DNA of 64,000 nucleotides from Rhodoblastus sp. GTDB lineage: Bacteria > Pseudomonadota > Alphaproteobacteria > Rhizobiales > Beijerinckiaceae. Below, piece by piece: positions 1 to 13,555 of this stretch. The stretch lies in NCBI RefSeq assembly GCF_019449565.1, contig NZ_JAGRPM010000011.1:62001-126000 (forward strand). The letters are read 5' to 3'. The notes below the pieces were generated by a model. The model saw only the letters and a list, made by a program, of their open reading frames with translations. It made no database searches and had not been told where the DNA came from. The translations under genes and the position numbers were made by a program. Within the stretch, counting starts at the first letter, position 1; each line of letters opens with the position of its first letter.

Positions 1-2274
<2,274 letters not shown>

Positions 2275-2278
<4 letters not shown>

Positions 2279-2418
2279 CGGCCCTTCTCCTGCTGCTCGA
2301 ATCGCGCCAGCTTGCGCTTCAGATCGCGATAATCGAGCGTGATCCGGACGACGAGCGAACCAATGACCACGACAGCGAAGCCATAGGCGAAGAAGATATA
2401 GAAGGAATAATCCTTCAT
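2275..2418 (-). CDS. ccmD: Heme exporter protein CcmD
   Basis: This 47-residue protein has one transmembrane helix (about residues 5-25: FYIFFAYGFAVVVIG) and a charged cytoplasmic tail with RDLKRKLARFE, the standard CcmD layout. CcmD stabilises the CcmABC complex and helps release haem-loaded CcmE. It overlaps ccmC upstream and ccmG downstream by four bases each (ATGA), so the three genes are translationally coupled. Position between ccmC and ccmG supports the call strongly, since CcmD is poorly conserved in sequence. Confidence 0.93.
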
Positions 2419-3167
2419 TGCGCCGCCTCCGCCGACAGATCCGCATCTTCCGCGCTGGCCGCGAGAATGCTCAGGCGGCGCAGGCGCCGGCGCAGGATTT
2501 CGTTGCGCACTTCCATCAGGTGCAGGGTGAAGAACAGCAGGGTGAAACCCAGCGCCATGACGAGCAGCGGCCACATCATCGCCCCCGAGATCGCCGGGCC
2601 GCCAAGGCGGAACACGGAAGCAGACTGGTGAAGGGTGTTCCACCAGTCGACCGAGAATTTGATGATCGGGATATTGACCACGCCGACAAGGGTGAGGATC
2701 GCGGCGGCGCGCGCGGCCTGAGAGGGCTCCTCAATGGTCCGCCACAGGCCGATCAGGCCCAGATAGATCAGGAACAGCACCAGCTCCGAGGTCAGGCGGG
2801 CGTCCCACACCCACCAGGTTCCCCACATCGGCTTGCCCCAGAGCGAGCCGGTGACGAGGCAAAGCAAGGTGAAAGCGGCGCCGAGCGGGGCGGCGGCCTT
2901 CTGCGCGGCGTCGGCGAGGGGATGGCGCCAGACCAGCGTGCCGAGCGCGGCAGAGGTCATTACCATATAGCACATCATGCCGAGCCAGGCCGCGGGGACA
3001 TGGACATACATGATCTTGACGGAAGCGCCCTGCTGGTAATCGTCCGGCGCGACGAAAAAGGTCAAATAGAGGCCCACGGCGAGGGCGAGCGCCGATGCGC
3101 CGCCGAGCCAGGGGATAAGCCGGGCGGCCAGCGCGAGAAAATGCGTCGGATTGGCGTATTTGAGCAT
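2415..3167 (-). CDS. ccmC: Heme exporter protein CcmC
   Basis: CcmC is the inner-membrane protein that loads haem onto CcmE during System I cytochrome c maturation. The 250-residue sequence has about six transmembrane segments and the tryptophan-rich haem-handling motif GTWWVWDARLTSEL characteristic of the family. It heads a coupled ccmC-ccmD-ccmG run. In related genomes ccmC directly follows ccmB; here ccmB ends at 9029, about 5.9 kb away on the same strand, so ccmC must have acquired its own promoter in the 323 bases upstream or depend on distant transcription. Confidence 0.96.
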   Translation of the reverse strand: MLKYANPTHFLALAARLIPWLGGASALALAVGLYLTFFVAPDDYQQGASVKIMYVHVPAAWLGMMCYMVMTSAALGTLVWRHPLADAAQKAAAPLGAAFTLLCLVTGSLWGKPMWGTWWVWDARLTSELVLFLIYLGLIGLWRTIEEPSQAARAAAILTLVGVVNIPIIKFSVDWWNTLHQSASVFRLGGPAISGAMMWPLLVMALGFTLLFFTLHLMEVRNEILRRRLRRLSILAASAEDADLSAEAAQ

Positions 3168-3490
3168 CGACCTTCAGCCGTCCTCGTCGGGCTTGCGCCG
3201 CTTGATTAGGCGGGCTGGCCGTCAAATGCAATTGATAGCGGGCGAAATGACGGCGAAGGGCGAAATTTTGAGGCGGTTTCAGGCCTCGGCCATTCCAAAC
3301 CGATTTTTTGCGCGCCCCGGCGTCAACTTGGCTCGGAACGAAATCGGCGCGCACCGCCAGATTGACCAATTTATTAGCAAGAACGTTAATTGACGCGAAG
3401 GGCGCGCTTGTCCTTTATGCGTGCCGAGTTTCTCTCCGGGCGGGGCGATCAATTCGCCACGCTCGCTCACTTCCAGAGAAAGAGTCAATA
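3168..3490. other. Divergent intergenic region between ccmC and acnB
   Basis: These 323 bases hold no convincing gene. They separate the divergent ccmC (minus) and acnB (plus) starts and must carry promoters for both. A possible acnB promoter is TTGACG at 3391-3396 with TTTATG 18 bases downstream, but the -10 match is poor. An A/T-richer patch (about 3360-3390, including TTTATTAGCAAG) lies just upstream. I saw no riboswitch or clear operator. Confidence 0.5.
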
Positions 3491-6082
3491 ATGTCGATCC
3501 TTGAAACCTATCGTTCTCATGTCGCCGAGCGCGCCGCTCTTGGAATTCCGCCGCTGCCGCTCTCGGCCAAGCAGACGGAAGGGCTGATCGCCCTGCTGCG
3601 CGAGCCGCCGGCCGGGGAAGAAGCGTTTCTGATCGACTTGCTGACCCATCGCGTTCCGGCCGGCGTCGATGACGCCGCCCGCATCAAGGCTGGCTTCCTC
3701 GACGCCGTGGCCAAGGGCGAAGAGAAGAACGCGCTCGTTTCCCGCAAGCTCGCCACCGAATTGCTCGCCACCATGCTCGGCGGCTTCAACATCAAGCCGC
3801 TGATCGACCTGCTTCCCGATTCGGAAGTCGGCGCCGTCGCCGCCGAGGGCCTGAAAAAGACCCTGCTGATGTTCGATTATTTCCACGATGTGAAGGCGCT
3901 CGCCGAAAAGGGCGACGCCAACGCCAAGGCGGTGCTGCAATCCTGGGCCGACGCCGAATGGTTCACCTCGCGCCCCGAGGTCCCGGCCTCGCTCACTGTC
4001 GCCGTGTTCAAGGTCAATGGCGAGACCAATACCGACGATCTGTCGCCGGCGCCCGACGCCTCGACCCGTCCCGACATCCCGCTGCACGCCCTCGCCATGC
4101 TGAAGAACGCCCGCCCCGGCATCGTCCCCGACGAGCCGGGCGTGCGCGGCCCGATCAAGCAGCTTGAAGCGCTGGTGGCCAAGGGCCTGCCGGTCGCCTA
4201 TGTCGGCGACGTCGTCGGCACCGGATCGTCGCGCAAGTCGGCCACCAATTCCGTGCTGTGGTTCACCGGCGAGGACATTCCTTTTGTCCCCAATAAGCGC
4301 TTTGGCGGCGTCTGCCTCGGCACGAAGATCGCGCCGATCTTCTACAACACCATGGAAGACGCCGGCGCCCTGCCGATCGAGCTCGACGTCTCCAAGATGG
4401 AAACCGGCGACGTCGTCGAGCTGCGCCCCTATGAAGGCAAGGCGCTGAAGAATGGCGAAGTCATTTCCGAGTTCACCGTCAAGTCCGACGTGATCTTCGA
4501 CGAAGTGCGCGCTGGCGGTCGCATTCCGCTGATCATCGGGCGCGGCCTCACGGCCCGCGCGCGCGAAGCCCTGGGCCTCCCGGTCTCCACGCTGTTCCGC
4601 CTGCCGGCCGTTCCCGCCGACACCGGCAAGGGCTTCACCCTCGCCCAGAAGATGGTCGGCCGCGCCTGTCATCTGCCCGAGGGCAAGGGCATGCGCCCCG
4701 GCACCTATTGCGAACCGAAAATGACCACTGTCGGCTCGCAGGACACCACCGGCCCGATGACCCGCGACGAGCTCAAGGACCTCGCCTGCCTCGGCTTCTC
4801 CGCCGATCTGGTGATGCAGTCCTTCTGCCACACGGCGGCCTATCCGAAGCTGGTCGACGTCCAGACCCACCGCGATCTGCCGGGCTTCATCTCCAATCGT
4901 GGCGGCGTCTCGCTGCGTCCCGGCGACGGCGTCATCCACTCCTGGCTCAACCGCCTGCTGATGCCCGACACCGTCGGCACCGGCGGCGACAGCCACACCC
5001 GCTTCCCGATCGGCATTTCCTTCCCGGCGGGCTCCGGCCTCGTCGCCTTCGCGGCGGCGACCGGCGTCATGCCGCTCGACATGCCGGAATCGGTGCTCGT
5101 CCGCTTCAAGGGCGAAATGCAGCCCGGCATCACGCTGCGCGACCTCGTCAACGCCATTCCGCTGGCGGCGATCAAGGCCGGCACGCTGACGGTCGAGAAG
5201 AAGGGCAAGAAGAACGTCTTCAACGGCCGCATCCTCGAAATCGAGGGTCTGCCGGATCTGAAGGTGGAACAGGCCTTCGAGCTCTCCGACGCCTCCGCCG
5301 AGCGTTCGGCCGCCGCCTGCACGGTGCGCCTGAACAAGGAGCCGATCATCGAATATATGAATTCGAACATCGTGCTCATGAAGTGGATGATCGCCAATGG
5401 CTATCAGGACCGTCACTCGCTCGAGCGCCGCATCGCCGCGATGAAGGCCTGGATCGCCAACCCGGTCCTGCTGCAGCCCGACGCCGACGCCGAATATGCA
5501 GCCGTGTTCGAAATCGATCTGGCCACGATCAAGGAGCCGATTCTAGCCTGCCCGAACGATCCGGACGACGTCAAGGTTCTGTCCGAAGTCGCCGGCGACA
5601 AGATCGACGAGGTCTTCATCGGCTCGTGCATGACCAACATCGGCCATTTCCGCGCCGCCGGGAAGATTCTCTCCGGCAAGTCGGACATCCCGACCCGGCT
5701 GTGGATCGCGCCGCCGACCAAGATGGACGCCCATATCCTGACCGAGGAAGGCTATTACGCGACGCTCGGCAAATCAGGCGCCCGCATGGAAATGCCCGGC
5801 TGCTCGCTATGCATGGGCAATCAGGCTCAGGTCCGCAAGGGCTCGACCGCCATCTCGACCTCGACCCGCAACTTCCCCAATCGTCTGGGCATCGACACCC
5901 GCGTCTATCTCTCCTCCGCGGAACTCGCCTCGGTGGCGGCGCTGCTGGGCAAGATCCCGACCTTCGAAGAATATATGGAGCAGCTCGGCGGGCTGAAGGG
6001 CAAGACGGAAGAAGTCTACCGCTACATGAATTTTGATCAGATTCCGGAATTCGTGGAAATCGCTGAAAGCGTGGATGCCTGA
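3491..6082 (+). CDS. acnB: Aconitate hydratase B / 2-methylisocitrate dehydratase
   Basis: AcnB isomerises citrate to isocitrate through a [4Fe-4S] cluster and can also hydrate 2-methyl-cis-aconitate. The 863-residue protein has the B-type order: a helical HEAT-like domain (about 1-160), then the swivel domain (about 165-370), then the catalytic domains. Cluster ligands are visible as C713 (FIGSCMTN), C771 and C774 (PGCSLCMGN). The ATG at 3491 was chosen because it gives the family N-terminus [15 protein letters not shown]; the frame is open further upstream without similarity. The gene lies inside the ccm cluster, and the genome also encodes AcnA 7 kb away. The B-type enzyme is patchily distributed in alphaproteobacteria, so lateral origin is possible. 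Confidence 0.97.
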   Translation: MSILETYRSHVAERAALGIPPLPLSAKQTEGLIALLREPPAGEEAFLIDLLTHRVPAGVDDAARIKAGFLDAVAKGEEKNALVSRKLATELLATMLGGFNIKPLIDLLPDSEVGAVAAEGLKKTLLMFDYFHDVKALAEKGDANAKAVLQSWADAEWFTSRPEVPASLTVAVFKVNGETNTDDLSPAPDASTRPDIPLHALAMLKNARPGIVPDEPGVRGPIKQLEALVAKGLPVAYVGDVVGTGSSRKSATNSVLWFTGEDIPFVPNKRFGGVCLGTKIAPIFYNTMEDAGALPIELDVSKMETGDVVELRPYEGKALKNGEVISEFTVKSDVIFDEVRAGGRIPLIIGRGLTARAREALGLPVSTLFRLPAVPADTGKGFTLAQKMVGRACHLPEGKGMRPGTYCEPKMTTVGSQDTTGPMTRDELKDLACLGFSADLVMQSFCHTAAYPKLVDVQTHRDLPGFISNRGGVSLRPGDGVIHSWLNRLLMPDTVGTGGDSHTRFPIGISFPAGSGLVAFAAATGVMPLDMPESVLVRFKGEMQPGITLRDLVNAIPLAAIKAGTLTVEKKGKKNVFNGRILEIEGLPDLKVEQAFELSDASAERSAAACTVRLNKEPIIEYMNSNIVLMKWMIANGYQDRHSLERRIAAMKAWIANPVLLQPDADAEYAAVFEIDLATIKEPILACPNDPDDVKVLSEVAGDKIDEVFIGSCMTNIGHFRAAGKILSGKSDIPTRLWIAPPTKMDAHILTEEGYYATLGKSGARMEMPGCSLCMGNQAQVRKGSTAISTSTRNFPNRLGIDTRVYLSSAELASVAALLGKIPTFEEYMEQLGGLKGKTEEVYRYMNFDQIPEFVEIAESVDA

Positions 6083-6096
6083 TTGGAAAGCGATTA

Positions 6097-6128
6097 TGGC
6101 CGCGATCCGTCGAATGGGATTGCGGCCA
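6097..6128 (+). terminator. Stem-loop after acnB
   Basis: TGGCCGCGATCC pairs with GGGATTGCGGCCA across a seven-base loop, with one G-U pair, beginning 14 bases after the acnB stop. It is followed only by TGGATTTCTACTT rather than a pure U-run, so it may be a weak terminator or a transcript-stabilising hairpin. Confidence 0.45.
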
Positions 6129-6175
6129 TGGATTTCTACTTCAGGTTCATGCTGATACTGCCAACACTACGACGT

Positions 6176-6210
6176 CGTCATGGCCGGGCTTGTCCCGGCC
6201 ATCCACGCCG
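6176..6210 (+). repeat. Left arm of a 35-bp inverted palindromic repeat pair
   Basis: This 35-base sequence recurs exactly, in inverted orientation, at 6537-6571. Each arm contains its own hairpin (GGCCGGG, five-base loop, CCCGGCC). Read as protein one strand gives MAGLVPAIHA, a string I know from many spurious small ORFs in alphaproteobacterial genomes, so this is probably a genome-wide REP-like repeat. It lies immediately upstream of the GIY-YIG gene. Confidence 0.85.
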
Positions 6211-6224
6211 AGCAATATCAAACC

Positions 6225-6512
6225 ATGCATGGCGGATGGATCTACATCGTCACAAATCGGCCGAATGGCACGCTGTACATCGGCGTGACCTCAAACTTGC
6301 CTCGTCGGATTCATGAGCACCGAGAAGGCCTCATCGCCGGTTTTTCAAAGCGTTATGGTTTGAAACACCTCGTCTACTACGAACGATATGAAACAATTAC
6401 TGACGCCATCCAGCGTGAGACGAACATGAAACATTGGCCGCGCGCCTGGAAAGCGCGGCTCATTCTCGATCTCAACCCGGATTGGAACGATCTCTACGAA
6501 ACTCTGGCATAA
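6225..6512 (+). CDS. Small GIY-YIG nuclease family protein
   Basis: This 95-residue protein is a single GIY-YIG domain, the UvrC/homing-endonuclease nuclease fold. The motif appears as WIYIVTN followed by LYIGVTSNLPRRIHEHREG, with the conserved arginine in RRIHEHR; downstream are the metal-site glutamate region (AIQRETNMKHW) and a WPRAWK segment typical of the stand-alone YhbQ/COG2827-like family. ATG 6225 was chosen because the longer in-frame ATG at 6180 lies inside the repeat and would add only repeat-encoded residues. The gene is bracketed by two mirror-image copies of a palindromic repeat. Its target and role are unknown. Confidence 0.85.
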   Translation: MHGGWIYIVTNRPNGTLYIGVTSNLPRRIHEHREGLIAGFSKRYGLKHLVYYERYETITDAIQRETNMKHWPRAWKARLILDLNPDWNDLYETLA

Positions 6513-6536
6513 TTGGCGTCAGACGGAGCGGCGGCC

Positions 6537-6571
6537 CGGCGTGGATGGCCGGGACAAGCCCGGCCATGACG
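6537..6571 (-). repeat. Right arm of the 35-bp inverted palindromic repeat pair
   Basis: This is the perfect reverse complement of 6176-6210, starting 24 bases after the GIY-YIG stop codon. The two arms bracket the nuclease gene almost exactly, with 326 bases between them. No target-site duplication is obvious outside the arms. Confidence 0.85.
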
Positions 6572-6739
6572 GTTTTTGGACGGCCCGATTGCGAACCCAG
6601 CTGGCCGTTACTCGTTGAAGTCCCCAAGGTCATCAACTGCCCACCGTAACGCTTTTGTAAGCGACACCTGAGTAAAAAGGACGTTCTGGATAGTGTGAAA
6701 AAGGCTGGCTGCGGACGGCTGACGACTGCAAGGTTTGAT

Positions 6740-7414
6740 ATGGAACTCATTTTGAGCAGTGAGAAGCGGTCGACGGCAAGTGACGAAGTTACGAGCGCGG
6801 CAAGTCTGATCGAAGCGGTCCTGCCTCCGCTCTTCTTCGCATCCGGGTTCGCCGCTCTCTGCTATCAAGTCGCCTGGCAGAGGGCGCTGTTCGGCTGGTT
6901 CGGCGTCGATCTCGATTCCGTCAGCGTCATTGTCTCCGTCTTCATGCTCGGCCTCGGCGGCGGCGCGCTGCTCGGCGGTTGGCTCGCCGACCGCTTCGCG
7001 CAACACCGCATTTTCGTCTTCTCCGCGGTTGAATTGACGATCGGACTGTTTGGTTTCGTCAGCCTCGACGTGATCGACGCCAGCGGACTTCTGTTCGCAA
7101 ACAAGCCTTTGCCAGTGATGGTCGGCGCGACCTTTCTGGTCCTCATGGCGCCAACCTTTGCCATGGGCTCAACCCTGCCGGTTCTCGTGACCGAATTGAC
7201 GATGCGAATTGGCAACGTCGGGGATTCCACAGGACGCCTTTACTACATCAACACGCTGGGCGCCGCGGTCGGCGCGCTAACAGCGGTTTATGCGCTCATT
7301 CCGCTGTTCGGTCTGGATGGACTGACCTATGCCGCGGCCGCCATCAACGTGACAATCGCCGTCACCGGAATCGTCTGCGTCCGGCGCGGGCTCGCGAAAG
7401 GCGGAGTAAACTGA
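6740..7414 (+). CDS. Polytopic membrane protein, N-terminal partner of a spermidine-synthase-like protein
   Basis: This 224-residue protein has about five to six hydrophobic segments and resembles the N-terminal membrane half of fused MFS/spermidine synthase-like proteins: FASGFAALCYQVAWQR near the start, GGGALLGGWLADR, a TLPVL segment, and GRLYYINTLGAAVGAL. ATG 6740 has an AAGG element a few bases upstream; an in-frame GTG at 6695 is an alternative. Its stop codon overlaps the next ATG (TGATG), so the two genes are translationally coupled and probably make one membrane complex. In many relatives the two parts are one polypeptide. The stretch looks less GC-rich by eye than the surrounding genes. 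Confidence 0.72.
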   Translation: MELILSSEKRSTASDEVTSAASLIEAVLPPLFFASGFAALCYQVAWQRALFGWFGVDLDSVSVIVSVFMLGLGGGALLGGWLADRFAQHRIFVFSAVELTIGLFGFVSLDVIDASGLLFANKPLPVMVGATFLVLMAPTFAMGSTLPVLVTELTMRIGNVGDSTGRLYYINTLGAAVGALTAVYALIPLFGLDGLTYAAAAINVTIAVTGIVCVRRGLAKGGVN

Positions 7415-8922
7415 TGCCGGCGCAGCTGATTTCCTTTTTGGTTGGCCTGCTGTCACTGAGCGCCGAGACGCTGTGGGTGCGCACTTACGCCTTCGCAAAC
7501 CAGTCGACGCCGATCGCCATCGCCGTGGTGCTCTCGGTCTATCTGCTCGGCATCGCAAGGGGCGCGTCGGTTGGCGGAGGGTTCTGCCGGACGTCGGCCA
7601 ACTTGCGCGAGATCGTCGCCAAATGCGTTCTCGCGGCTTCCGCCGTAATCGCCCTCACGCCCGCTTTCATCATAGCGCTGCCGCGTATTCCGCTCCTGCT
7701 GCTGCCCCTCATCTTTGCTCCGGCCTTCTTGCTTTCCATCTGTTTTCCAATTTGTCACCATCTCGGAACAAAGCTTGGAACAGGCCATGTCGGCAAATCT
7801 CTGTCGCGAGTTTACGCTGCCAACATTCTCGGTAGCGTTATCGGGCCGCTGGTCACCAATTTCGTCGTCCTGGAACGGGTCACGACCCAGATGGCCTTCA
7901 TCATTCTGGGCGCCCTGGGCATGTGCATCGCCGTCGCCATCGCTCTGGCGGACCGTTTGAATTCGAGCATCAAACAAATGGTCCTCGCCGGGACGGCGTT
8001 CGCGTTCGGGCTCACCTTTGTATTTGGGGCCGGACAGGCGAGCACGGGCGCGCAGAACCAACTTATCGCCAAGCTCTCGACGCGGGACGGCGAAATCCGT
8101 CATGTCGTCGAAACTCGGCAGGGCATTGTGGTCACCTACAAAGACGATGTTGCGGGAGACGCCGTATTTGGCGGCAACGTCTACGATGGACGCACCAATA
8201 TCGACCCGCGCATCAATTCAAACGGGCTCAACCGCGTGATCATGCTTCAGGCGATCACCCCAACGCCGCGTCGTGTTCTCATGATCGGCCTGTCAGTCGG
8301 AAGCTGGCAATATATTATCGGCGGTTTTCCTGACGTCGAGCGCATGGACGTCGTCGAAATCAATCCCGGCTATATAGACCTCGCCCGGAATTACGGCGCG
8401 CAGAACAAGGCGATCCACGATCCGCGCGTCAATCTGATCATCGGCGACGGCCGCAAGTTCTTGCGCCAGAACCCGGATGCGAAATACGATCTCGTCATCA
8501 TGAACACGACCTGGCACTGGCGCATGTATGTGTCGCTGCTGATGAGCCGCGAATTTCTCTCGCTCATCAAGTCCCATATGACGCCAGAAGCGGTGCTTGC
8601 CTTCAATACGACAGAGTCCATCGATGCGCTGAAGACGGCCGCCGCCGTTTTCCCTCACGTCTATCGCTATGACAATTTCGCGGTCGCCGCGGAGACGGAT
8701 TGGCGCGTCAGGCTTGCGGACAAGGCCGCCAGCGAAAAGCTGCGGCTCATCGCTCCAGCCGGCAAACCCTTGTTCGGCCCGCGCGACGGCGACGTGGTCG
8801 CGGACTTTCTGGATAGCTCTCACGTTCAGACGCTGGACGAGGCCGAAATCAAGATCGGCCGCCCCGGCGAGATCATTACCGATCGTAATCTGATCACCGA
8901 ATATCGCTACGGCCGACGGTAG
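7414..8922 (+). CDS. Membrane-fused spermidine-synthase-like methyltransferase-fold protein
   Basis: The 502-residue protein has an N-terminal membrane part (about residues 1-210, five or more helices) and a C-terminal Rossmann domain of the spermidine/spermine synthase type. The nucleotide-binding loop is MIGLSVGSW (G292, G296), with the acidic VVEINPG (E315) and GDGRKFL (D345) positions. The site where aminopropyltransferases carry a catalytic aspartate (usually after YDLIIVD) reads YDLVIMNTTWHW, with N364, so polyamine synthesis is unlikely. It is translationally coupled to the upstream membrane gene. It may bind S-adenosylmethionine or decarboxylated SAM for another purpose; the substrate is unknown. 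Confidence 0.75.
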   Translation: MPAQLISFLVGLLSLSAETLWVRTYAFANQSTPIAIAVVLSVYLLGIARGASVGGGFCRTSANLREIVAKCVLAASAVIALTPAFIIALPRIPLLLLPLIFAPAFLLSICFPICHHLGTKLGTGHVGKSLSRVYAANILGSVIGPLVTNFVVLERVTTQMAFIILGALGMCIAVAIALADRLNSSIKQMVLAGTAFAFGLTFVFGAGQASTGAQNQLIAKLSTRDGEIRHVVETRQGIVVTYKDDVAGDAVFGGNVYDGRTNIDPRINSNGLNRVIMLQAITPTPRRVLMIGLSVGSWQYIIGGFPDVERMDVVEINPGYIDLARNYGAQNKAIHDPRVNLIIGDGRKFLRQNPDAKYDLVIMNTTWHWRMYVSLLMSREFLSLIKSHMTPEAVLAFNTTESIDALKTAAAVFPHVYRYDNFAVAAETDWRVRLADKAASEKLRLIAPAGKPLFGPRDGDVVADFLDSSHVQTLDEAEIKIGRPGEIITDRNLITEYRYGRR

Positions 8923-9028
8923 ATGTCCGCTCTGACGTAAGCGGCGCGCTCGTTCAGACATCGTGGAAATGGACGGTTTTTGCTGGCGCAAACTTTGCCG
9001 TCGCCCACGAAATGAGCGTCGTTTCGGC

Positions 9029-9700
9029 TTACCCCTCTCTCGCCCGAAGCGCGGCGGCGGCGGCGAAGGGCGCCCCGGCTATCGTCGCCAGCGAGAGGGC
9101 GCAGAGGATCAGGAAGGGCGTGTGGAAGGGCACCGTGCCGCCGCTCGCGGCCGCCGCCGTCGAAACGCCGAAGATCAGCACCGGCGTCGTCAGCGGCAGG
9201 ATCAGCACCGCCATCAGCAGCCCGCCGCGCCGCATTCCCGCCGTCAGCGCCGCGCCGATCGCGCCCAGCAAGGTGAGCGCGGGCGTTCCCGCCAATAGCG
9301 AAGCGGCGACGCCGGCCTGCGCCTCCGGCTCCAGCCCCAGCATCAGGCCCAGCAAGGGCGCCGCGGCGACCAGCGGCAAGGCGGTGAGCGTCCAATGGGC
9401 GGCGCATTTGACCAGAACCACCAACTCAAGCGGCGTCGAGGTCATCATGAAAAGATCGAGCGAACCATCGTCGGCGTCGGCTTGAAACAGCCGGTCGAGG
9501 CCGAGCAGCGTCGCGAGCAGCGCCGCGATCCACAAGATGGCCGGACCGATCCGCGAGAGCAGGTTCAGGTCAGGTCCGATGGCGAAAGGGGTCAGGCTGA
9601 CGAGGATCAGGAAGAAGACCACGCCCATGGCGCCGCCGCCGCCGATGGAGCGGGCGATGCGGGCTTCGCGCCGGAACAGAGACAGAAGCGGCGAAGACAT
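9029..9700 (-). CDS. ccmB: Heme exporter protein CcmB
   Basis: CcmB is the membrane subunit of the CcmAB ABC transporter that works with CcmC to release holo-CcmE. The 223-residue protein has about six transmembrane helices and the family segments FFLILVSLTPFAIGPDLNLL and LDRLFQADADDGSLDLF near its N-terminal half. Its ATG overlaps the ccmA stop codon (TGATG). The next gene of the usual operon, ccmC, is not here; the 106 bases downstream hold nothing recognisable and the divergently oriented acnB-containing block follows. Confidence 0.96.
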   Translation of the reverse strand: MSSPLLSLFRREARIARSIGGGGAMGVVFFLILVSLTPFAIGPDLNLLSRIGPAILWIAALLATLLGLDRLFQADADDGSLDLFMMTSTPLELVVLVKCAAHWTLTALPLVAAAPLLGLMLGLEPEAQAGVAASLLAGTPALTLLGAIGAALTAGMRRGGLLMAVLILPLTTPVLIFGVSTAAAASGGTVPFHTPFLILCALSLATIAGAPFAAAAALRAREG

Positions 9701-10374
9701 CAGCAGGCTCCGGCGGTGGAAGCAACCGCGTCAAGGCGCAATTCCTTGTCTAGGCGCAATTCCTTGGCGTCGAGCAGGCCAAGCGGCGCATGGGTGGCGG
9801 CGAGGATCATGCCGCCGCTGGCGCGATGCTCAATCATCGCCTGTGCGAACCGCTCCTGCGAGCCGACATCGAGCGCCGTGGCCGGCTCGTCGAGAATCCA
9901 GACCGGACGCGCGGCGACGAAAAGCCGCGCCAGCGCAACGCGGCGCTTCTGGCCGGCGGAAAGATAGCCGACCGGAAAATCGCCGACCCGCGCGAGACCG
10001 ACCTTTTCAAGCGCCTGCTGCGGCGACAATTTTCCATGCGTGAATTTTCCCGCCGCGCCCAGCATGGACGCCCAGAACTGGAGATTTTCCAACGCGGTCA
10101 GCGCGGATTTCAGACCGTCGGCATGGCCAACATAATGCGCCCGTTCCGACAAAGGCGCGTTTCCTCCGGTGAAAACCATCTCGCCGCCACGCAGCGGCAG
10201 AAAGCCGGCGAGCGCGCGCAGCAGGGTCGACTTGCCCGCGCCATTGCGTCCGAGCACCAGCAAGGCTTCGCCCGACGCGAGTTCGAACGAAACATCCGTG
10301 ACGATGGCGCGGCCGCCGCGCTCGATCCGAAGCGACCGCGCGGAGAGATGGAGGCCTTCAGTTTGTTGTAGCAA
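9700..10374 (-). CDS. ccmA: Heme exporter ATP-binding protein CcmA
   Basis: This is the ATPase subunit of the CcmAB transporter in cytochrome c maturation. The 224-residue sequence shows Walker A (GRNGAGKST), the signature YLSAGQKRR and Walker B (VWILDEPATALD). The likely start is TTG at 10372-10374, since no ATG or GTG lies in a good position; a short GGA element sits nearby. It is divergent from acnA, the usual neighbour in Bradyrhizobium-like genomes. The C-terminus carries an 18-base tandem duplication that repeats KELRLD. Confidence 0.95.
   Translation of the reverse strand: MLQQTEGLHLSARSLRIERGGRAIVTDVSFELASGEALLVLGRNGAGKSTLLRALAGFLPLRGGEMVFTGGNAPLSERAHYVGHADGLKSALTALENLQFWASMLGAAGKFTHGKLSPQQALEKVGLARVGDFPVGYLSAGQKRRVALARLFVAARPVWILDEPATALDVGSQERFAQAMIEHRASGGMILAATHAPLGLLDAKELRLDKELRLDAVASTAGAC
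9735..9770 (-). repeat. 18-bp tandem duplication inside the ccmA C-terminus
   Basis: Two adjacent 18-base copies beginning AGGCGCAATTCCTTG (15 shared bases) lie in frame and encode KELRLD twice. The duplication adds six residues to a variable tail and does not disturb the ABC motifs. Confidence 0.8.
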
Positions 10375-10515
10375 AACGATAATTCCAGTCTGTTCGGCCC
10401 GTCGCGCCGCACGCGTGTCGCGCGTTGAAACTTTTGTTTGTGTAGCCTGCCATGGGGGATTTGTTTATAAGCTCAACATTCGCCTTTCTCCCCAACTTTT
10501 TCGGGATCCTCAGCG

Positions 10516-13242
<2,727 letters not shown>

Positions 13243-13266
13243 GGGTTTTACCCTTCAAATGAAAAT

Positions 13267-13299
13267 GCCGCCGGATTTTGGTCCGGCGGCTTTTTCTTT
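13267..13299 (+). terminator. Rho-independent terminator of acnA
   Basis: A nine-base perfect stem GCCGCCGGA/TCCGGCGGC with a six-base loop is followed by TTTTTCTTT, beginning 24 bases after the acnA stop codon. Confidence 0.92.
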
Positions 13300-13338
13300 G
13301 CCCGGTTTTTGCCCTTGGCGTCATTGCGAGCGGCGCCG

Positions 13339-13531
13339 CGCCCCTTCTCCCCTTGCGGGAGAAGGTGGATCGGCCGAAGGCCGAGACGGATGAGGGGGCG
13401 CGCCCGTGACAATCCTGAAAGACCGGGTTGCGCGGCGACGCCCCCCTCATCCGGCGCTTCGCGCCACCTTCTCCCCGCCATAGGGCGTTCGGAAGAACGC
13501 CCGTCTGAAGACTGGCTATGGGGAGAAGGGA
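13339..13531. repeat. Composite inverted repeat of the CCCCTTCTCCCC family
   Basis: The first unit starts CCCCTTCTCCCC at 13341 and ends GATGAGGGGG near 13397. A second, inverted unit starts CCCCCCTCATCC at 13441 and closes with GGGGAGAAGGG at 13520-13530, and contains its own hairpin (GGGCGTTC/GAACGCCC). The sequence class, with a GCGCTTCGCGC hairpin, is one I know as an abundant intergenic repeat of alphaproteobacteria. It occupies most of the gap between acnA and ispZ and is preceded by GTCATTGCGAGCGG, another common intergenic repeat start. Confidence 0.8.
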
Positions 13532-13555
13532 TCAAGCCGCGTCATTCAGCGGGGA

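Noticed and set aside
3485..5416. A 643-codon open frame on the minus strand over acnB
   Set aside because: It is antisense to unmistakable AcnB and its translation is low-complexity and without motifs.
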